From positions 105,107 to 169,106 of the forward strand of contig NZ_JBNNWS010000014.1 in assembly GCF_050281185.1 (NCBI RefSeq): 64,000 nt of DNA, in the 5' to 3' direction. The position numbers were made by a program, and so were the translations under genes. Of the stretch, positions 60,599 to 64,000 are shown piece after piece (the stretch's first letter is position 1; each line of letters starts with the position of its first letter). The notes beneath the pieces are model-generated. The model made no database searches. It was not told the DNA's origin and worked only from the letters and a program-made list of their open reading frames with translations. This DNA is from Heyndrickxia sp050281185 (GTDB lineage: Bacteria; Bacillota; Bacilli; Bacillales; Bacillaceae_C).

Positions 60599-61207
60599 GT
60601 GGCCGGAAATCGTGAGTTTTTAAATCGCAGATTGCATTCATTGCTAGGTGTAATACCAGTTGGACTTTTCTTAATTGTACACTTAGTTGTGAACCATTTT
60701 GCTACAGGTGGAGAAGAATCTTTCAATAAAGCTGTAGGTTTTATGGAAAGTCTACCGTTCCTTATCTTTCTTGAATTTATTTTTATTTATTTACCATTGC
60801 TGTTCCATGCAATTTATGGACTTTATATTGCATTCACAGCAAAAAATAATACGAGCAGACTAGGATTTTTTCGAAATTGGATGTTCCTATTCCAACGTGT
60901 ATCCGGAATTATCGTGCTAATTTTCTTAGCATGGCACGTATATTCAACTCGTATTCAAATGGCATTCGGAGAAGAAATGAATTATAGCTTTATGGAAAAT
61001 GTTTTCTCTAATCCATGGATGATCGCATTCTACATAGTGGGCTTAATTGCAACAACTTTCCATTTTTCAAATGGTTTATGGTCTTTCTGTGTTAGCTGGG
61101 GTATTACTCAATCACCACGTTCCCAACAAATATCTTCATATGTTGTATTAGTTGTATTTGTTGTGTTATCCATCATTGGTATTCGAGCAATCTTCGCTTT
61201 CGTTTAA
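60599..61207 (+). CDS. sdhC: Succinate dehydrogenase cytochrome b558 subunit
   Basis: SdhC anchors succinate:menaquinone reductase in the membrane and binds two b-type hemes. The 202 residues form five transmembrane helices with heme-ligand histidines in HSLLGVIPVG, LIVHLVVNHF, LFHAIYGLYIAF and FHFSNGLWSFCVSWG. The start is GTG 60599 directly after AAGGGGGGTAAAAT, giving MAGNREFLNRR, as in B. subtilis where GTG is also used. An ATG two bases earlier is out of frame. It begins the sdhCAB operon. Confidence 0.96.
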   Translation: MAGNREFLNRRLHSLLGVIPVGLFLIVHLVVNHFATGGEESFNKAVGFMESLPFLIFLEFIFIYLPLLFHAIYGLYIAFTAKNNTSRLGFFRNWMFLFQRVSGIIVLIFLAWHVYSTRIQMAFGEEMNYSFMENVFSNPWMIAFYIVGLIATTFHFSNGLWSFCVSWGITQSPRSQQISSYVVLVVFVVLSIIGIRAIFAFV

Positions 61208-61267
61208 GCCTTATAAGGAAATTATTATTATGTTCGGAGCATGTTTTTAAAAAGGAGTGAGTCTCGA

Positions 61268-63019
61268 GTGAGTAAAGGGAAAATCATCGTAGTTGGCGGC
61301 GGTTTAGCCGGCTTGATGTCAACAGTTAAAATAGCAGAGGCAGGCAAACAAGTAGACTTATTTTCATTAGTGCCAGTAAAACGTTCTCACTCTGTATGTG
61401 CACAAGGTGGAATTAATGGTGCAGTGAATACGAAAGGTGAAGGAGATTCACCATATATCCACTTTGATGATACTGTTTATGGTGGGGACTTTCTAGCGAA
61501 TCAGCCGCCTGTTAAAGCAATGTGTGAGGCAGCACCTGGAATTATTCATTTATTTGATCGTATGGGTGTAATGTTTAATCGTACTCCAGAAGGATTATTG
61601 GACTTCCGTCGTTTTGGTGGTACTCAGCATCACCGTACAGCTTTTGCTGGGGCAACTACAGGTCAACAATTACTATATGCTCTTGATGAGCAAGTTCGCC
61701 GTCATGAAGTAGCAGGATTAGTTAACAAATTCGAAGGATGGGAATTTTTGGGGGTTGTTCAAGACGATGAAGGAATTTGTCGTGGAATAGTTGCTCAAAA
61801 CTTAACTTCAATGGAAATTAAAGCTTTTGAAGCTGATGCTGTAATCATGGCATCTGGTGGCCCTGGAATTATCTTTGGAAAATCTACTAACTCAATTATT
61901 AATACTGGTTCTGCAGCTTCTATTGTTTACCAACAAGGAGCTACTTATGCAAATGGTGAATTCATACAAATTCATCCAACTGCGATTCCTGGAGATGATA
62001 AGCTTCGCTTGATGAGTGAATCTGCTCGTGGTGAAGGTGGACGAGTTTGGACATATAAAGATGGTAAACCATGGTACTTCCTTGAAGAAAAATATCCAGC
62101 ATATGGAAATCTTGTTCCGCGTGATATCGCAACACGTGAAATTTTCAATGTTTGTGTAGATATGAAACTTGGAATCAATGGTGAAAACATGGTTTATCTA
62201 GATCTTTCCCATAAAGATCCACATGAACTAGATGTTAAACTAGGTGGAATCATAGAAATTTATGAAAAATTCGTTGGTGAAGATCCACATAAAGTACCAA
62301 TGAAAATCTTCCCTGCTGTTCACTATTCAATGGGTGGATTATGGGTAGATTATAAACAACATACAAGCATCCCAGGATTATTTGCTGCTGGAGAATGTGA
62401 TTATTCTCAACATGGTGCGAACCGTTTAGGTGCCAATTCACTACTTTCTGCTATTTATGCCGGAACTGTAGCTGGTCCTGAAGCAGTAAATTATATTAAT
62501 GGATTAGAAAAAAGTTCAGATGGCTTATCTTCTTCTATTTACGATAATGCTGTTAAGAAAGAAGAAGCAAAGTGGAACGATATTTTATCATTAAATGGCA
62601 GCGAAAATGCTTATATTCTTCATAAAGAACTTGGAGAATGGATGACAGATAATGTAACTGTTGTTCGTTACAATGACAGACTTAAAAAGACCGATGATAA
62701 AATTCTTGAGTTGATGGAACGTTACAATAACATCAATGTGAATGATACAGCTAAATGGAGTAATCAAGGGGCAGCATTTACACGCCAATTGAAAAACATG
62801 CTTCATCTTGCACGTGTTATCACTATCGGTGCTTTAAATCGTAATGAAAGTCGTGGGGCTCATTACAAACCAGACTTCCCTAAACGTAATGATGAAGAAT
62901 TTTTAAAAACTACTATGGCTAAATTTGATGCTGCAACTAATACACCGCAATTTAGCTATGAGGATGTAGATGTATCCCTTATTAAGCCTCGTGAGCGTGA
63001 CTATACTAAGAAACATTAA
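61268..63019 (+). CDS. sdhA: Succinate dehydrogenase flavoprotein subunit
   Basis: SdhA holds covalently bound FAD and oxidises succinate to fumarate. From GTG 61268 it is 583 residues, starting (M)SKGKIIVVGGGLAGLMS with the dinucleotide fold. The flavin-attachment motif HSVCAQGGINGAVNTKGEGD is present, as are HPTAIPGDDKLRLMSESARG and the active-site Arg region HGANRLGANSLLSAI. AAAGGAG (61250-61256) precedes the GTG; the longer frame from 61241 lacks a ribosome site. It lies 60 bases after sdhC. Confidence 0.97.
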   Translation: MSKGKIIVVGGGLAGLMSTVKIAEAGKQVDLFSLVPVKRSHSVCAQGGINGAVNTKGEGDSPYIHFDDTVYGGDFLANQPPVKAMCEAAPGIIHLFDRMGVMFNRTPEGLLDFRRFGGTQHHRTAFAGATTGQQLLYALDEQVRRHEVAGLVNKFEGWEFLGVVQDDEGICRGIVAQNLTSMEIKAFEADAVIMASGGPGIIFGKSTNSIINTGSAASIVYQQGATYANGEFIQIHPTAIPGDDKLRLMSESARGEGGRVWTYKDGKPWYFLEEKYPAYGNLVPRDIATREIFNVCVDMKLGINGENMVYLDLSHKDPHELDVKLGGIIEIYEKFVGEDPHKVPMKIFPAVHYSMGGLWVDYKQHTSIPGLFAAGECDYSQHGANRLGANSLLSAIYAGTVAGPEAVNYINGLEKSSDGLSSSIYDNAVKKEEAKWNDILSLNGSENAYILHKELGEWMTDNVTVVRYNDRLKKTDDKILELMERYNNINVNDTAKWSNQGAAFTRQLKNMLHLARVITIGALNRNESRGAHYKPDFPKRNDEEFLKTTMAKFDAATNTPQFSYEDVDVSLIKPRERDYTKKH

Positions 63020-63050
63020 TCTTGGTTCTAGACTTTAAACCACTATTAAT

Positions 63051-63090
63051 GTTCCTTATAAGCCTCGTGAACGCGAGTAAACTAAAACGA
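63051..63090 (+). repeat. Degraded duplicate of the sdhA 3' end
   Basis: TTCCTTATAAGCCTCGTGAA then CGCGAGTAAACTAAAACGAA closely resembles the last 40 bases of sdhA (62976-63016, CCCTTATTAAGCCTCGTGAG and so on) with scattered changes and one deletion. It fills the sdhA-sdhB spacer up to the sdhB ribosome site. Confidence 0.65.
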
Positions 63091-63106
63091 AAGAGGAGAA
63101 ATAAGG

Positions 63107-63874
63107 ATGAGTGAACAAAAAACGGTACGCTTTATAATAACTCGCCAAGATAATCCGAATTCTTCCCCTTATCAAGAAGAATTTGAATTACCGTATCGTC
63201 CAAATATGAACGTAATATCATCATTAATGGAAATTCGTCGTAATCCGGTAAATGCACAAGGCGAAAAAACAACTCCAATTACTTGGGACATGAACTGTTT
63301 AGAAGAAGTTTGTGGTGCGTGTTCTATGGTGATTAATGGAAAACCAAGACAATCATGTTCTGCACTTGTAGATCAATTAGAACAACCGATTCGTCTTGAA
63401 CCTATGCGTACATTCCCAGTTGTCCGTGACCTTCAGGTTGACCGTAGCCGTATGTTTGATTCCTTGAAAAAGGTAAAAGCATGGATTCCAATTGATGGTA
63501 CTTATGATCTTGGTGAAGGTCCTCGTATGCCGGAGAAAAAACGTCAATGGGCATATGAATTATCAAAATGTATGACTTGTGGTGTTTGCTTAGAGGCTTG
63601 TCCGAATGTTAATAGCAAATCTAACTTTATCGGACCTGCACCACTTTCACAAGTTCGTTTATTTAATAGTCATCCGACAGGTGCTATGAATAAAGATGAG
63701 CGTTTAGAAGCGATAATGGGAGATGGAGGACTAGCAAACTGTGGGAACTCACAAAACTGTGTGCAGTCTTGTCCTAAAGGAATTCCATTAACTACTTCGA
63801 TCGCAGCATTGAACCGTTCAACAACATTCCAAATGTTTAAAAACTTCTTCGGAAGCGATCATATGGTAGACTAA
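63107..63874 (+). CDS. sdhB: Succinate dehydrogenase iron-sulfur subunit
   Basis: SdhB passes electrons from FAD to the membrane subunit through three iron-sulfur clusters. The 255 residues have the plant-type ferredoxin cysteines (CLEEVCGACSMVINGKPRQS followed by C) for 2Fe-2S, and the bacterial-type pair CMTCGVCLEACPN and CGNSQNCVQSCPKG for 4Fe-4S and 3Fe-4S. ATG 63107 follows AGAGGAGAAATAAGG. A strong terminator follows directly. Confidence 0.97.
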   Translation: MSEQKTVRFIITRQDNPNSSPYQEEFELPYRPNMNVISSLMEIRRNPVNAQGEKTTPITWDMNCLEEVCGACSMVINGKPRQSCSALVDQLEQPIRLEPMRTFPVVRDLQVDRSRMFDSLKKVKAWIPIDGTYDLGEGPRMPEKKRQWAYELSKCMTCGVCLEACPNVNSKSNFIGPAPLSQVRLFNSHPTGAMNKDERLEAIMGDGGLANCGNSQNCVQSCPKGIPLTTSIAALNRSTTFQMFKNFFGSDHMVD

Positions 63875-63879
63875 TACTT

Positions 63880-63911
63880 TAGCCTTCAATCTTTTGATTG
63901 AAGGCTTTTTT
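63880..63911 (+). terminator. Rho-independent terminator after sdhB
   Basis: The perfect 11-bp stem AGCCTTCAATC / GATTGAAGGCT has a four-base TTTT loop and a six-T run ending near 63911. The putative group II intron begins three bases later. Confidence 0.93.
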
Positions 63912-63913
63912 AT

Positions 63914-64000
63914 GTGTGCCAGGCATGGCAACTATCTTGGTGGTGAAAGTCCACTGTGGGGGTACACATCGTCCAACCACTAAGGAAGCGCAAGGTACTT
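63914..64000 (+). mobile_element. Putative group II intron, 5' end (continues beyond window)
   Basis: The sequence starts GTGTGCCAGGCATGGCAAC, matching the GUGYG 5' end of group II introns. A small GCCA / TGGC hairpin follows, then the block GGTGGTGAAAGTCCAC and a downstream AACCACTAAGGAAGCGCAAG, all reminiscent of domain I of bacterial group II introns. It begins right after the sdhB terminator T-run, the preferred target of class C (IIC) introns. The reverse transcriptase would lie to the right, outside the window, so this is a strong inference, not a proof. Confidence 0.62.

Noticed and set aside
1..64000. CRISPR arrays, tRNA/rRNA genes, prophage or defence islands
   Set aside because: No regularly spaced direct repeats, cloverleaf-like sequences, phage structural genes or defence-type proteins were seen. 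The repeats found are dispersed single copies with inverted ends.

Overview
The window is chromosomal DNA from an AT-rich, endospore-forming Bacillaceae (Bacillus sensu lato). The evidence is the gene order, which closely follows the ytsJ-to-sdhB segment of Bacillus subtilis; the spore gene sspI; strong AGGAGG-type ribosome sites with frequent TTG and GTG starts; and Firmicute-type leaders (two T-boxes, a lysine riboswitch and an L20-type leader). I could not run searches, so the species is not assigned. Almost all of it is core metabolism and information processing.

Layout. 1-6 kb: 3' end of malic enzyme, a GntR regulator, accD-accA (malonyl-CoA synthesis), and pfkA-pyk (lower glycolysis). 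6-12.5 kb: a divergent AI-2E-family permease, then citZ, icd and mdh (TCA cycle) and a MaoC-like hydratase with a cre box in front. 12.7-14.6 kb: hflK-hflC, sitting where B. subtilis has phoP-phoR. 14.7-24.9 kb: polA, mutM, coaE, gapB, speD, nrdR, dnaB, dnaI and ytxC (replication, repair, gluconeogenesis, spermidine). 24.9-36.2 kb: T-box-controlled thrS, the infC-rpmI-rplT operon, a VTT membrane protein, ysdB, ysdC, sspI, an rRNA methyltransferase gene, and T-box-controlled pheS-pheT. 36.4-43.9 kb: a Bax-inhibitor-1 family gene, rnhC, zapA, cvpA, polX, mutSB, yshE and a 26-codon membrane-peptide gene. 44-49.4 kb: the fatty-acid beta-oxidation set lcfA, fadR, fadB, etfB, etfA, with a perfect FadR operator in front of fadR. 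49.5-55.2 kb: an accessory insertion (penicillin-acylase family enzyme, CtaG-like protein, CopA-type ATPase) that separates etfA from trxA. 55.5-64 kb: trxA, uvrC, riboswitch-controlled lysC, yslB and sdhCAB, ending with what looks like the first 87 bases of a group II intron just after the sdhB terminator.

The core is ordinary; the unusual material is between genes. At least four families of short, structured, MITE-like repeats occur here, with full and internally deleted copies. One copy sits between the thrS T-box terminator and the thrS start codon, another directly upstream of trxA. I found no CRISPR array, tRNA, rRNA, prophage or transposase gene, and no convincing new multi-gene system. 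The best leads are the repeat families, the edge intron, the hflKC-for-phoPR replacement, the 26-codon gene and the speD leader.
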